Source: Bacillota bacterium
GTDB lineage: Bacteria; Bacillota; UBA994
Direction: 5' to 3'
NCBI GenBank assembly: GCA_018333655.1
Contig: JAGXTJ010000053.1
Location: 1-44,512 of the forward strand
Length of the DNA: 44,512 nucleotides
A program made the translations under genes and the position numbers. How positions within the stretch are numbered: position 1 is the stretch's first letter; each line of letters starts with the position of its first letter. The notes beneath the pieces were generated by a model, which saw nothing but the letters and a program-made list of their open reading frames with translations, searched no databases and was not told where the DNA came from. This document shows, piece after piece, positions 1-9,002 of the stretch.

Positions 1-74
1 CTTGCTTCTTGTTTCTTGCCTCTTGCCTCTTGCCTCTTGCCTCTTGCCTCTTGCCTCTTGCCTCTTGCCTCTTG
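1..74. repeat. Heptanucleotide tandem repeat (CTTGCCT)n
   Basis: About ten and a half tandem 7-bp units: one CTTGCTT, one CTTGTTT, then eight CTTGCCT and a partial CTTG, ending 7 bp before the guaA stop codon. The array runs off the left edge, so its true length is unknown. A closely related array, (CTTGCTT)12, lies at 27174-27257, and a decayed version lies near 10530-10563. Because 7 is not a multiple of 3, any frame through it reads as a heptapeptide repeat, so ORFs here are not evidence of a gene. Confidence 0.95.
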
Positions 75-80
75 TGGTCG

Positions 81-1622
81 TCACTCCCACTCAATGGTGC
101 CGGGGGGTTTGGAGGTGATATCGTAAACGACGCGGTTAATGCCCTTGACTTCGTTGACGATGCGGCGGGAAATTTGGTCGAGCACGTCAAAGGGCAGGCG
201 AAACCAGTCGGCGGTCATGGCATCGGTCGAGGCGACGGCGCGCACAGCCACTACATCGGCGTAAGTGCGTTCGTCGCCCATAACACCCACGCTTTTTACA
301 CCCGTCAAAACGGCAAAACACTGCCAAATCTCGCGCTGTAATCCAGCGCGGGCAACTTCTTGGCACACGATGTGGTCTGCTTCGCCAACTCGTGCTAGTT
401 TCTCCGGCGTCACCTCGCCCATAATGCGCACTGCCAACCCCGGGCCAGGGAACGGGTGTCGCTCTACTATTTCAGGTGCGAGTCCTAGTTCACGACCTAC
501 GGCACGCACTTCATCTTTGAACAAGAGCCGTAGCGGCTCGATGAGAGTAAACTTCATGTCCTTGGGCAAGCCGCCCACATTGTGATGCGTCTTAATGGTG
601 GCGGCGGTACCGCTGCCACTCTCGATGACATCAGGATAGAGGGTGCCCTGCACCAAGTACTTGGCCCCACCTAGCTTGGACGCTTCTTCTTCAAAGACGC
701 GCACAAACTCGGCCCCGATGATCTTGCGCTTTTGCTCTGGGTCGGTTACATGAGCCAGCTTGGCCAAGAACCTCTGCGCGGCATCGACATAGACAAGCTT
801 TAAGCCCATCTGGTCGCGGAAAGTACTGACTACTTCAGCGGCTTCACCTTTACGCAGTAGGCCATGGTCGACAAAAATGCAGGTTAGTTTGTCACCTACG
901 GCGCGTTGTACGAGTAGCGCCGCCACCGCCGAATCTACCCCGCCACTTAAGCCGCAGATTACTTCTTCGTCGCCTACGCGCGCCCTAATGGCCGCCGTTG
1001 CCGTCTCGACAAAGGAGTCCATCTGCCAATCTGCCTTAGCCTTGGCGACACCAAACAAAAAGTTTTTAAGCATCGCAGTGCCGAACTCGCTATGCACTAC
1101 TTCGGGGTGAAACTGAACCCCAATTATGCCCATACTTAGATTGTGCATGGCGGCCACGCTAGTGTGTTCGGTGTGGGCGGCAGCGACAAACCCCTCTGGC
1201 AAAGTGGTAACCGAGTCACCATGACTCATCCACACGGCAAATTTCTCGGGCAAGCCGGCAAAGATTCCCTCGGCTTTGGGCACAGTAAGCAAGGCGCGGC
1301 CATACTCTCCGCGTCCCTCTCCGCCCGCCACTGTCCCACCTAAGGCCTGCGCTAAGAGCTGCATCCCATAGCAAATGCCGAGGATGGGCACCCCTAAGCG
1401 AAATATTTCTGCATCTACCTTAGGCGCACCACTAGCGTAGACCGAGTTCGGCCCGCCAGAGAATATAATGGCCACGGGCTTCGCCTGTGCGATTTCCGCC
1501 GCCGACTTTGCGGCTGACCATATTTCGCAGTAAACATGCAGTTCACGGACACGCCTAGCGATGAGCTCGGCGTACTGCCCGCCGAAGTCGAGAATAAGCA
1601 CCATTTCGCGGCTAGCTTGCAC
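81..1622 (-). CDS. guaA: GMP synthase (glutamine-hydrolysing)
   Basis: Converts XMP, glutamine and ATP to GMP in the last step of de novo guanine nucleotide synthesis (cytosol). The 513-residue protein has the family's usual length and order. An N-terminal class I glutamine amidotransferase carries the nucleophile Cys in GICYGMQ and the His/Glu pair in FHPEVVHSE. An ATP-pyrophosphatase domain follows with the P-loop SGGVDSAV, and a C-terminal dimerisation domain ends in the canonical TIEWE. The GTG start is chosen because AAGGAGG lies 8 bases upstream; an internal ATG six codons later is less well placed. It appears monocistronic with a short leader, and no purine riboswitch is visible. Confidence 0.97.
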   Translation of the reverse strand: MQASREMVLILDFGGQYAELIARRVRELHVYCEIWSAAKSAAEIAQAKPVAIIFSGGPNSVYASGAPKVDAEIFRLGVPILGICYGMQLLAQALGGTVAGGEGRGEYGRALLTVPKAEGIFAGLPEKFAVWMSHGDSVTTLPEGFVAAAHTEHTSVAAMHNLSMGIIGVQFHPEVVHSEFGTAMLKNFLFGVAKAKADWQMDSFVETATAAIRARVGDEEVICGLSGGVDSAVAALLVQRAVGDKLTCIFVDHGLLRKGEAAEVVSTFRDQMGLKLVYVDAAQRFLAKLAHVTDPEQKRKIIGAEFVRVFEEEASKLGGAKYLVQGTLYPDVIESGSGTAATIKTHHNVGGLPKDMKFTLIEPLRLLFKDEVRAVGRELGLAPEIVERHPFPGPGLAVRIMGEVTPEKLARVGEADHIVCQEVARAGLQREIWQCFAVLTGVKSVGVMGDERTYADVVAVRAVASTDAMTADWFRLPFDVLDQISRRIVNEVKGINRVVYDITSKPPGTIEWE

Positions 1623-1649
1623 TATTTGCGCCTCCTTGGCCTTTTTGAG

Positions 1650-1677
1650 ATTATACCATGTAAAGTGGAGTCGACAA
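1650..1677 (-). promoter_or_regulatory. Predicted sigma-A promoter of guaA
   Basis: On the minus strand, -35 TTGTCG (1672-1677), a 16-bp spacer and a perfect -10 TATAAT (1650-1655) preceded by TGG lie just upstream of the guaA ribosome binding site. The leader would be only about 20 nt, which leaves no room for a riboswitch. Confidence 0.6.
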
Positions 1678-1682
1678 CAGAG

Positions 1683-1725
1683 AAGGCGAACAATATGCAG
1701 TAAAAGTACTGCTATCGTTCGCCTT
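1683..1725. terminator. Long hairpin after the 2H phosphoesterase gene
   Basis: A two-stage inverted repeat: outer arms AAGGCGAAC/GTTCGCCTT (1683-1691, 1717-1725) and an inner stem GCAGTA/TACTGC. It begins at the stop codon of the upstream minus-strand gene and precedes the guaA promoter. No U-tract follows on the minus strand, so it may be a weak terminator or an RNA stabiliser. Confidence 0.4.
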
Positions 1726-2308
1726 ATTGCTGCGGAGTGTCCCTCCCCTGTTTACGACCCACTCCCAGCGTGAAGCCTGCCAGCGACTTAACTTGAGGCA
1801 CATATTCGGGGTACCACAGCTCTAACTCGCTGACTGGGCATTCTGCCACCAGAGGGAACTCTAGTGCACAGTCATAGGCAGATAACCACTCTGCCTCCCC
1901 CCAAGAACTATTGCTAAAGGTCGCTGAGACCAGGGTAATGTGAGGCCTCCACTCTTGACTGTTCACGTTCACCATTTGCTCCTTGAGCTCCATCGCGAGG
2001 GCCTCGCGCAGGGAGACGAGGGGCTCCTTAGCTAGCACGGCAATACCTACCGCTAAGTGAGGCGCGCCAAAGCGCAAGTACCCCCGCGCCTCAATATTGA
2101 AGGGGGATGTGCGGCTCACAACCCGGCCAATGCACTCTATGGCCCGCGTGAAATTTACGTCGTCACCTGCAGTGATGCGGGCTAACGTAAGATGTAGGGG
2201 CGGCAAGGTGTGGTCATAGAGCTTGTAACGACGGTTGAGGGCCTCTTGCACCTCTAGAGCCATGCCGAGCAGCCTGCCCTGAGGACGCGCCACGAGAAAA
2301 ACATCCAC
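1724..2308 (-). CDS. 2H phosphoesterase / RNA 2',3'-cyclic phosphodiesterase-like protein
   Basis: A 194-residue protein of the LigT/2'-5' RNA ligase-like 2H superfamily. The two signature HxTx motifs are visible, HLTLAR near residue 39 and HITLVS near residue 123, spaced as in the two-lobed fold. Family members hydrolyse 2',3'-cyclic phosphates on RNA ends or small nucleotides; the substrate here is not evident. The start is GTG with GGGGAG 8 bases upstream. It stands between groL and guaA, facing the same way as both, and a terminator-like hairpin lies on each side. This suggests a single-gene unit. Confidence 0.8.
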   Translation of the reverse strand: MDVFLVARPQGRLLGMALEVQEALNRRYKLYDHTLPPLHLTLARITAGDDVNFTRAIECIGRVVSRTSPFNIEARGYLRFGAPHLAVGIAVLAKEPLVSLREALAMELKEQMVNVNSQEWRPHITLVSATFSNSSWGEAEWLSAYDCALEFPLVAECPVSELELWYPEYVPQVKSLAGFTLGVGRKQGRDTPQQ

Positions 2309-2332
2309 GCGCGACTCTCCCCTCTAAGAAGT

Positions 2333-2358
2333 GAGCCGCCCCACAGTGAGGGCGGCTC
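2333..2358 (-). terminator. Hairpin downstream of groL
   Basis: Perfect 9-bp stem GAGCCGCCC/GGGCGGCTC with an 8-base loop, 11 bp past the groL stop codon. The U-tract is weak (ACTTCTT). Position and stem strength suggest termination of the groS-groL transcript. Confidence 0.65.
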
Positions 2359-2369
2359 GTTCTGTTTAC

Positions 2370-4004
<1,635 letters not shown>

Positions 4005-4298
4005 CTAGCCTTTGTTGACGATAGCGAGAACGTCTGATTCCTTAAGAATGAGGTATTCCACGCCGTCTATCTTGATTTCGGTGCCGCCGTACTTAGAATA
4101 GACAACCTTGTCGCCCACTTTTACTTCGGGGACAATGCGCTTGCCATCTTCGCCCATTTTGCCGGGCCCTACAGCGAGAACTTCGCCTTCTTGGGGCTTC
4201 TCCTTGGCAGTTTCAGGCAACACGATACCGCTCTTGGTTTTTTCTTCGCGGTCAAGAGCTTTAACTACGATCCTGTCTGCTAGTGGTTGCAACTTCAT
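4005..4298 (-). CDS. groS: Co-chaperonin GroES (Hsp10)
   Basis: A 97-residue heptameric lid of the GroEL cage. It begins [15 protein letters not shown] and contains the GGTEIK and [12 protein letters not shown] segments typical of the family. The mobile loop region [15 protein letters not shown] is present near residues 17-31. The start is set by AAGGAGG 9 bases upstream of this ATG. A longer reading frame upstream crosses the CIRCE operator and is rejected. First gene of the groESL operon. Confidence 0.98.
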   Translation of the reverse strand: MKLQPLADRIVVKALDREEKTKSGIVLPETAKEKPQEGEVLAVGPGKMGEDGKRIVPEVKVGDKVVYSKYGGTEIKIDGVEYLILKESDVLAIVNKG

Positions 4299-4333
4299 GG
4301 ACACAGACCTCCTTAGATTGTTGTATGTAATCA

Positions 4334-4360
4334 TTAGCACTCAGTAAGGTTGAGTGCTAA
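4334..4360. promoter_or_regulatory. CIRCE operator (HrcA binding site)
   Basis: A perfect CIRCE inverted repeat, TTAGCACTC (4334-4342), 9-bp spacer, GAGTGCTAA (4352-4360), between the groES promoter and the groES ribosome binding site. In Bacillota this is bound by the heat-shock repressor HrcA. No hrcA gene lies in this window. Confidence 0.97.
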
Positions 4361-4364
4361 CAAT

Positions 4365-4393
4365 ACTATAACCGCACCGCGCAGAGTGAGCAA
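4365..4393 (-). promoter_or_regulatory. groESL sigma-A promoter
   Basis: -35 TTGCTC (4388-4393), 17-bp spacer, -10 TATAGT (4365-4370), placed directly upstream of CIRCE so that HrcA would cover the transcription start. Confidence 0.75.
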
Positions 4394-4435
4394 CACCGAG
4401 CGGAGGCGATAGGGGGCTAATTTTGGACGCAAAGA

Positions 4436-4449
4436 GCGCTTTTTAGCGC
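4436..4449 (-). terminator. Short hairpin downstream of the formyl-THF cyclo-ligase gene
   Basis: GCGCT/AGCGC stem with a 4-base loop followed on the minus strand by TCTTT. It is small, and is the only terminator-like structure in the 194 bp between the cyclo-ligase gene and the groESL promoter. Confidence 0.3.
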
Positions 4450-4554
4450 ATTATCTCCTTATTGCTGCCCGCTACTACATCTAGCTCTATATTACGTGCC
4501 TAGACACTAGACAGCCCTCTATACACTGCGCTAGTCTGCCCTAACACCACAAAT

Positions 4555-5139
4555 TTATGCAGGGGGCACCGCTTCACGCCAGACTAGGCCTTGCTCCGTG
4601 ATGAGGGCGTCGAGCCTTCCGTCATGCTCTTCATGTGGCAGGCTCTCGACCACTTGTATAGCGAAGGCCACCCCTATTGTTACCGCACGTGGTCCCAAAC
4701 GGGGCAAGAAGCGGTCGTAGTACCCCCCGCCATAGCCAAGGCGGTAAAATTCACGGTCAAAGGCCAGGCCAGGAACGAGAACATAGTCAAGTGACTCTGT
4801 CTCTACTTGGCGCGCGTCCCCACTTGGTTCGCGAATACCGTAAGTGGCCACCTGCACGTGCTCATGCCAGGACCGCGGGCAGAGAAAGGGCTCTATGCGC
4901 CCCGCACCCATGACTTTCGGCAACACGATCTCTACCCCTCGTTCCTCGAGAGTAAGGAGCAAGGGGCTTAAGTCCACTTCACCACGTATGGGGAGGTAGG
5001 CCATCACCCTGCTTCCCTGGCCGCAAAGTAGGGCCGACATAAGCATTTGGCAAAGTACGGCACTAAGTTCGGCCCGGTTTTCTGCGCTTAACTGACGGCG
5101 AAGTGCTTGCATTTTGTTTCGCCAGACTTGTTTATCCAT
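4555..5139 (-). CDS. 5-formyltetrahydrofolate cyclo-ligase
   Basis: Converts 5-formyl-THF plus ATP to 5,10-methenyl-THF, returning stored folate to one-carbon metabolism (EC 6.3.3.2). At 194 residues it has the normal family length. The conserved substrate and metal-binding stretch GYGGGYYDRFL is present near residues 134-144, and the N-terminal basic helix (KQVWRNKMQALRRQL) and the VLPKV motif are also present. The start ATG has AAGGAG 7 bases upstream. The gene stands alone between groESL and the DnaA-box-bearing gap beyond tsaD. Confidence 0.92.
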   Translation of the reverse strand: MDKQVWRNKMQALRRQLSAENRAELSAVLCQMLMSALLCGQGSRVMAYLPIRGEVDLSPLLLTLEERGVEIVLPKVMGAGRIEPFLCPRSWHEHVQVATYGIREPSGDARQVETESLDYVLVPGLAFDREFYRLGYGGGYYDRFLPRLGPRAVTIGVAFAIQVVESLPHEEHDGRLDALITEQGLVWREAVPPA

Positions 5140-5209
5140 GTGCCCTCTCCTTAAAACAACGCCGTAGGCCTACCCCATAAATTGGTGCTCTAGTTAACAT
5201 AATAAATTA

Positions 5210-5291
5210 CTGTCCACACTATACACAGGTTTATCCACAGAAAATAGCCTGTAGTGGTGCGAATTTCTCTGAGTTATACCCATTATCCACA
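5210..5291 (+). promoter_or_regulatory. Cluster of DnaA-box-like sites
   Basis: Two perfect 9-mer boxes TTATCCACA at 5231-5239 and 5283-5291, an 8/9 match CTATACACA at 5219-5227 (against TTATNCACA) and a 7/9 match CTGTCCACA at 5210-5218, all in the same orientation within the 169-bp gap between tsaD and the cyclo-ligase gene. There is no dnaA or dnaN nearby, so this is more likely a regulatory or DnaA-binding locus than an origin. Confidence 0.6.
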
Positions 5292-5308
5292 GCATTATGG
5301 CGAGTCAT

Positions 5309-6328
5309 TTATGTAGCCCAGTTCGTCATCGGCAGTACGGCTGCGGCATTAAGGGACAAGTCAGCCACGACGCCGCCCTGCCAGCGATGGTAGGCCGACA
5401 TGGCCACCATGGCGGCATTATCGGTGCAGTACTGAAATTCCGGCACAAAAAACTGTAACCCCGCCGAACTGGCTGCGGTGGCAAGTCCGCGTCGCAGCAT
5501 TTTATTAGCCGATACCCCACCTGCGAGACATAAATTGGTGCTGCCTACTTTTTTCGCCGCCGCTATGGCCCTCTCCACCAGCACCTCGACCACAGCCGCC
5601 TGAAAACTTGCCGCGACATCGGCAGCGACCAGGTCTTTGCCCTGCTGCCTGCTCGTATTTATATAGTTTAACACCGCTGACTTTAACCCCGAGAAAGAAA
5701 AGTCCAAGCTGTCAGGACCTAGGTAAGCCCGCGGGAAGGCGAGCGCAGCATGACCATGGGAGGCCAAATTTTCGAGATGCGGCCCACCCGGGTACGGCAA
5801 ACCGAGGACACGGGCAATTTTATCAAAGGCCTCGCCCGCCGCATCGTCTCGCGTGCGCCCAAGCAAATGAAACTCGCCGTGGCGAGGCATGTAGACTAAG
5901 TCGGCATGTCCGCCGGAGACTATGAGGCACATCAGCGGCAGGGACGGGGGCTCCGTCAAGAGAAAGTTAGCGTAAATATGAGCCTCTAGATGATGCACTG
6001 GTATGAGGGGTATGTCTAGGGCGTAGGCTAGCCCTTTGGCATAGCTAACACCGACCAGGAGAGCCCCTACGAGGCCCGGGCCACAGGTCACCCCGATGGC
6101 CGAAAGTTGCTTACGGCTAACCCCGGCTGTAGAGAGCGCGGTGTCAACCACGAGGCTTATGTTTTCAATGTGTTGGCGTGAGGCAATCTCGGGCACGACA
6201 CCGCCGTAAATTTGATGCACATCTACCTGTGAGGCGACGATGTTCGCCAAAATGTGCTTGCCTTCGGCTAGGACGGCCACCGAAGTCTCATCGCAGCTGG
6301 TTTCTACAGCCAGTATCACTTCGCGCAT
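5309..6328 (-). CDS. tsaD: tRNA N6-adenosine threonylcarbamoyltransferase TsaD
   Basis: Transfers threonylcarbamoyl to A37 of ANN-decoding tRNAs with TsaB and TsaE (t6A synthesis). The 339-residue protein begins MREVILAVETSCDET. It has the ASKHA fold's metal site HHLEAH near residue 110, the SGGHADLVY motif and the late GGVSANKMLR segment. An upstream ATG would add 15 residues that match nothing in the family, so the ATG at 6328 is taken; it overlaps the end of rimI by 13 bp. Last gene of the thiL-tsaE-tsaB-rimI-tsaD operon. Confidence 0.96.
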   Translation of the reverse strand: MREVILAVETSCDETSVAVLAEGKHILANIVASQVDVHQIYGGVVPEIASRQHIENISLVVDTALSTAGVSRKQLSAIGVTCGPGLVGALLVGVSYAKGLAYALDIPLIPVHHLEAHIYANFLLTEPPSLPLMCLIVSGGHADLVYMPRHGEFHLLGRTRDDAAGEAFDKIARVLGLPYPGGPHLENLASHGHAALAFPRAYLGPDSLDFSFSGLKSAVLNYINTSRQQGKDLVAADVAASFQAAVVEVLVERAIAAAKKVGSTNLCLAGGVSANKMLRRGLATAASSAGLQFFVPEFQYCTDNAAMVAMSAYHRWQGGVVADLSLNAAAVLPMTNWAT

Positions 6329-6801
6329 GGTTGTGTGTCCTCGCAGCTCTCTGGCAAAAGATTGTCTTTCCACATAATTAGGGCGTCTTCTTTCGTGTCT
6401 GTGTAGTAGCCGGGGCGGACGCCCGCCGAATAGAAACCTAACTTGCGGTACAAGCCCTGCGCCACGATGTTCATCGCCCTAACCTCTAAAGTCATGCGGG
6501 CGATACCGAGCTCTACTGCTTCCGCCATCAAGGAGAGGCAGATGGCCTCACCTAAGCCCTGCCCGCGAAAGTCAGGGTGCACGGCGATATTGGTGATATG
6601 CGCCTCCCCTAAGAACATCCAGGAGCCGCCGTAGCAAACAAGGCGCGATTCAATCCGCCCGACTAGGTAGATGGCGAGCGGGTTATTGGTCAGTTCACCC
6701 ACGAACGCTTGGCGCGACCAAGGCGTAGGAAAAGACAATTGCTCTATCAAGAGGACTTCGTCAATATCACTCTCGGTCATGCGGCTAAGAACAAGGCTCA
6801 T
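6316..6801 (-). CDS. rimI: Ribosomal protein S18-alanine N-acetyltransferase RimI
   Basis: GNAT acetyltransferase acting on the N-terminal alanine of ribosomal protein S18. The 161-residue protein carries the acetyl-CoA binding stretch HPDFRGQGLGEAI (the RGxGxG-type motif A) and the later RKLGFYSAGVRPGYY. The start is MSLVLSRMTESD: AGGGAGG lies 6 bases upstream, and the ATG shares an ATGA overlap with the tsaB stop. The longer frame upstream lies inside tsaB and is rejected. Its position between tsaB and tsaD supports the assignment over other GNATs. Confidence 0.92.
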   Translation of the reverse strand: MSLVLSRMTESDIDEVLLIEQLSFPTPWSRQAFVGELTNNPLAIYLVGRIESRLVCYGGSWMFLGEAHITNIAVHPDFRGQGLGEAICLSLMAEAVELGIARMTLEVRAMNIVAQGLYRKLGFYSAGVRPGYYTDTKEDALIMWKDNLLPESCEDTQPCAK

Positions 6802-7466
6802 GATAGGCCTCCCTTCTTCGGCTGTGCGGAGGAAGTGCGAATGTAGTTGGGCAGGGCACATTTCGGATCCGTAGGTGTACGCCCTTGACTCAAAATTCCT
6901 ACTATGGCAGCACGCGGGGCAGAGAGAAAAGCTCTGGCCACAAAAAACCCTGTAGCATGCTCTGCCAAAGGGGCGGCTTCACCCGTCAAAAGCACCGGGG
7001 AGGCAAACGAATGTGCCCAGACGGCGAACTCTTCTTTCTTGACCACCATGTCAGGTGACAGACGCGTAAATTCACCCTGCCCGCACTTAAAAGCTGCCGC
7101 ATAGTATTCTTGCCGCTGCGCGTCTAAGAGCGGAATGACCACGCCGGGGTGAAGAGAAGCTGCTTGGGCCAAGACCTCGAGCGTAGAGAGTAAGACCAAG
7201 GGCACAGCTAAGCCCTCCGCTAGGCCTTTAGCAAGACTAAGCCCAATGCGGAGGCCGGTAAAAGAGCCGGGCCCTGCGCCGACGGCAATCTGTTTAATAT
7301 CCTGCCTCTTGACATTGGCCTGCCGCAGGGCAAAGTCGACCATTGGTAGGAGGCGGGCGGCATGGCTCTCCACATGGCCTAGACTTACTTCGCAGAGCAC
7401 AGCATCGCCTTCTACCACAGCGACAGAGGCTACCTTGGTCGTGGTGTCGAAACAGAGGATTGGCAT
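6798..7466 (-). CDS. tsaB: tRNA threonylcarbamoyladenosine biosynthesis protein TsaB
   Basis: Inactive-paralogue partner that dimerises with TsaD in the t6A complex. About 222 residues from MPILCFDTTTKVASVAVV; the ASKHA-fold motif GPGSFTGLRIGLS is clear near residue 64. A GTG four codons upstream is an alternative start, and no strong ribosome binding site decides between them. The gene overlaps tsaE upstream by 37 bp and rimI downstream by 4 bp, which implies translational coupling. Confidence 0.93.
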   Translation of the reverse strand: MPILCFDTTTKVASVAVVEGDAVLCEVSLGHVESHAARLLPMVDFALRQANVKRQDIKQIAVGAGPGSFTGLRIGLSLAKGLAEGLAVPLVLLSTLEVLAQAASLHPGVVIPLLDAQRQEYYAAAFKCGQGEFTRLSPDMVVKKEEFAVWAHSFASPVLLTGEAAPLAEHATGFFVARAFLSAPRAAIVGILSQGRTPTDPKCALPNYIRTSSAQPKKGGLS

Positions 7467-7918
7467 GCCTGCACCCACTCGTCTATTATTGCTTGGTATT
7501 TTGATGCTACCTGCTCGAGGTGAATCTTACGCCCCGCCTCGGTATAAATCATGTCAAGCGTCAGCACATCACCTGGCATAAGCTCCCTGAAGGCGTCTCC
7601 CCATTCTACCAGGACCACATTGCGTGCAGTCTGGTACTCTAAGAAACCGATATCTAGAGCTTCTTGCGGGGATTTTAGTCGGTAAAAGTCACAGTGCACC
7701 AAGTTAAGGTGGCGGCCCTCATAGAGCTGGATTAAAGCAAAAGTAGGCGAAGTTACCGGCAAGCTTACCCCTAAGCCCTCGGCTACGCCCTGCGCAAAAG
7801 AAGTCTTGCCCGCCCCTAAGTCGCCGCGCAAAATTATGACCATCCCGCCTATGAGACGCTGCCCTAACTCTCGTCCCATGTCGCGCAAAGTAAGGGCAAC
7901 TGTCGTTTCTAGCTCCAC
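7430..7918 (-). CDS. tsaE: tRNA threonylcarbamoyladenosine biosynthesis ATPase TsaE
   Basis: P-loop ATPase that drives the TsaBD complex through its catalytic cycle. At 162 residues it has the typical length. The Walker A motif GDLGAGKTSF is near residue 32, SPTF follows near residue 56, and the conserved HCDFYRL and VEWGD motifs follow in order. The C-terminal roughly 15 residues (after WVQACQ) overlap the tsaB start and look unconserved. It starts with GTG 11 bp after thiL. Confidence 0.95.
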   Translation of the reverse strand: MELETTVALTLRDMGRELGQRLIGGMVIILRGDLGAGKTSFAQGVAEGLGVSLPVTSPTFALIQLYEGRHLNLVHCDFYRLKSPQEALDIGFLEYQTARNVVLVEWGDAFRELMPGDVLTLDMIYTEAGRKIHLEQVASKYQAIIDEWVQACQSSVSTPRPR

Positions 7919-7929
7919 ACTCTAACCGC

Positions 7930-8901
7930 CTATCTGAAATGAGTATACCCCCGCGCGAGCGGCCTGATATTTTCGCCGCGGCGCACAAAGACACCTTGCC
8001 CTGCCCGCACCAGCCCCACAACACGGGCTGTAGGCAGGGCAGCCTGCACCTCTAGCCAAGTATGCTCCGGCACAGTGAACAAGAGCTCGTAGTCCTCGCC
8101 GCCATAGAAGGCGAAATCCAAGGGGTCTTTACCAACGGCGTTGGCAATATAGACTGTAGCCTCTGTTTGCGGCACTTTCGCGCTGTCAATCTCTATCTCT
8201 ACGGCACTGGCTGCAGCCACCTCATGCGCTTCGCTGGCCAAGCCATCGCTAATGTCGTTAGCGCAGCGACCGCCAAGCGAGGCGATAAGCAAGCCGGCCG
8301 CAACCTGGGGGCGAGGCCGGTAATGACGGGCTAACGCCTCCTCTGCGAGGCGCTCTGGCGGGCTAGCCTTGCCTAAGACTACCTCTAACCCTGCGGCACT
8401 GCCGCCAAGAGGCCCGGTAACACATACTAAGTCACCAGGCTTAGCACTACTACGCAAGAGCTCCCTAAAAGGCGCGACTTCGCCGAGCAAGGCTACGCTC
8501 AGCATTACTTTATCGCCACGACTAGTATCGCCGCCCACTACAGCCACTCCGTATTCTAAAGCGCAGGCCCGTAACCCAGCATAAAGATCATCTAGCCAGG
8601 CTACCGCAGTCGCGACGTGAGCTACCAAGGTGACCACTGCGTAGCGCGGCACGCCCCCCATGGCGGCAATGTCACTTATATTGCTCGCCAACAGCTTGTA
8701 TCCTACGTCGTAGCCACTGGCCTTAGCCAAAAAATGCACGTCTTCAACCATGCAATCACAAGTCAAGACAACCCTCTGCCCCGGGGTAATTTCGAGCACC
8801 GCCGCGTCATCCCCGGGGGGGACGATAACCCCCACCGCCGTAGGCTGATTAGCCAGGAGGCGCTTAATTAAGCCAAATTCGCCTAAGTCCTTAAGTTCCA
8901 C
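7930..8901 (-). CDS. thiL: Thiamine-monophosphate kinase
   Basis: Phosphorylates thiamine monophosphate to the cofactor thiamine diphosphate. The 323-residue protein begins MELKDLGEFGLIKRL. It has the PurM-like ATP/Mg signature PPGDDAAVL near residue 28, CDCMVEDVHF, VVGGDTSRGD and NDISDGLASE, all in family order. The start is GTG with AAGGGG 7 bases upstream. It heads an operon with the t6A genes, an arrangement common in Clostridia. Confidence 0.96.
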   Translation of the reverse strand: MELKDLGEFGLIKRLLANQPTAVGVIVPPGDDAAVLEITPGQRVVLTCDCMVEDVHFLAKASGYDVGYKLLASNISDIAAMGGVPRYAVVTLVAHVATAVAWLDDLYAGLRACALEYGVAVVGGDTSRGDKVMLSVALLGEVAPFRELLRSSAKPGDLVCVTGPLGGSAAGLEVVLGKASPPERLAEEALARHYRPRPQVAAGLLIASLGGRCANDISDGLASEAHEVAAASAVEIEIDSAKVPQTEATVYIANAVGKDPLDFAFYGGEDYELLFTVPEHTWLEVQAALPTARVVGLVRAGQGVFVRRGENIRPLARGYTHFR

Positions 8902-8934
8902 AATAATACCCCTTACTTCACTATAGACAACCTA

Positions 8935-8963
8935 ATTATACAGACAAAAAAGACAGGTCACAA
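8935..8963 (-). promoter_or_regulatory. Promoter of the thiL-tsaD operon
   Basis: -35 TTGTGA (8958-8963), 17-bp spacer, -10 TATAAT (8935-8940), 33 bp upstream of the thiL GTG. The -35 and spacer overlap the terminator hairpin of the upstream MATE gene. Confidence 0.65.
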
Positions 8964-8969
8964 CCTGCC
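8945..8969 (-). terminator. Rho-independent terminator of the MATE gene
   Basis: Stem GGCAGGT/ACCTGTC with a 4-base loop (8952-8969) followed on the minus strand by a run of T (8945-8951), about 35 bp after the MATE stop codon. Confidence 0.85.
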
Positions 8970-9002
8970 CTATAACGCGCCTTAATCTCACAGATACCTC
9001 AC

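Noticed and set aside
9-341. Frames rich in LLASC at 9-341 and 27060-27636
   Set aside because: They are translations of the heptanucleotide arrays, and the remainder is antisense to guaA or the small membrane protein gene.
1600-1660. Purine riboswitch before guaA
   Set aside because: The predicted -10 is too close to the start codon, leaving about 20 nt of leader.
5140-5308. Chromosomal replication origin at the DnaA boxes
   Set aside because: No dnaA, dnaN or other origin neighbour, only 169 bp, and no clear AT-rich unwinding region beside the boxes.
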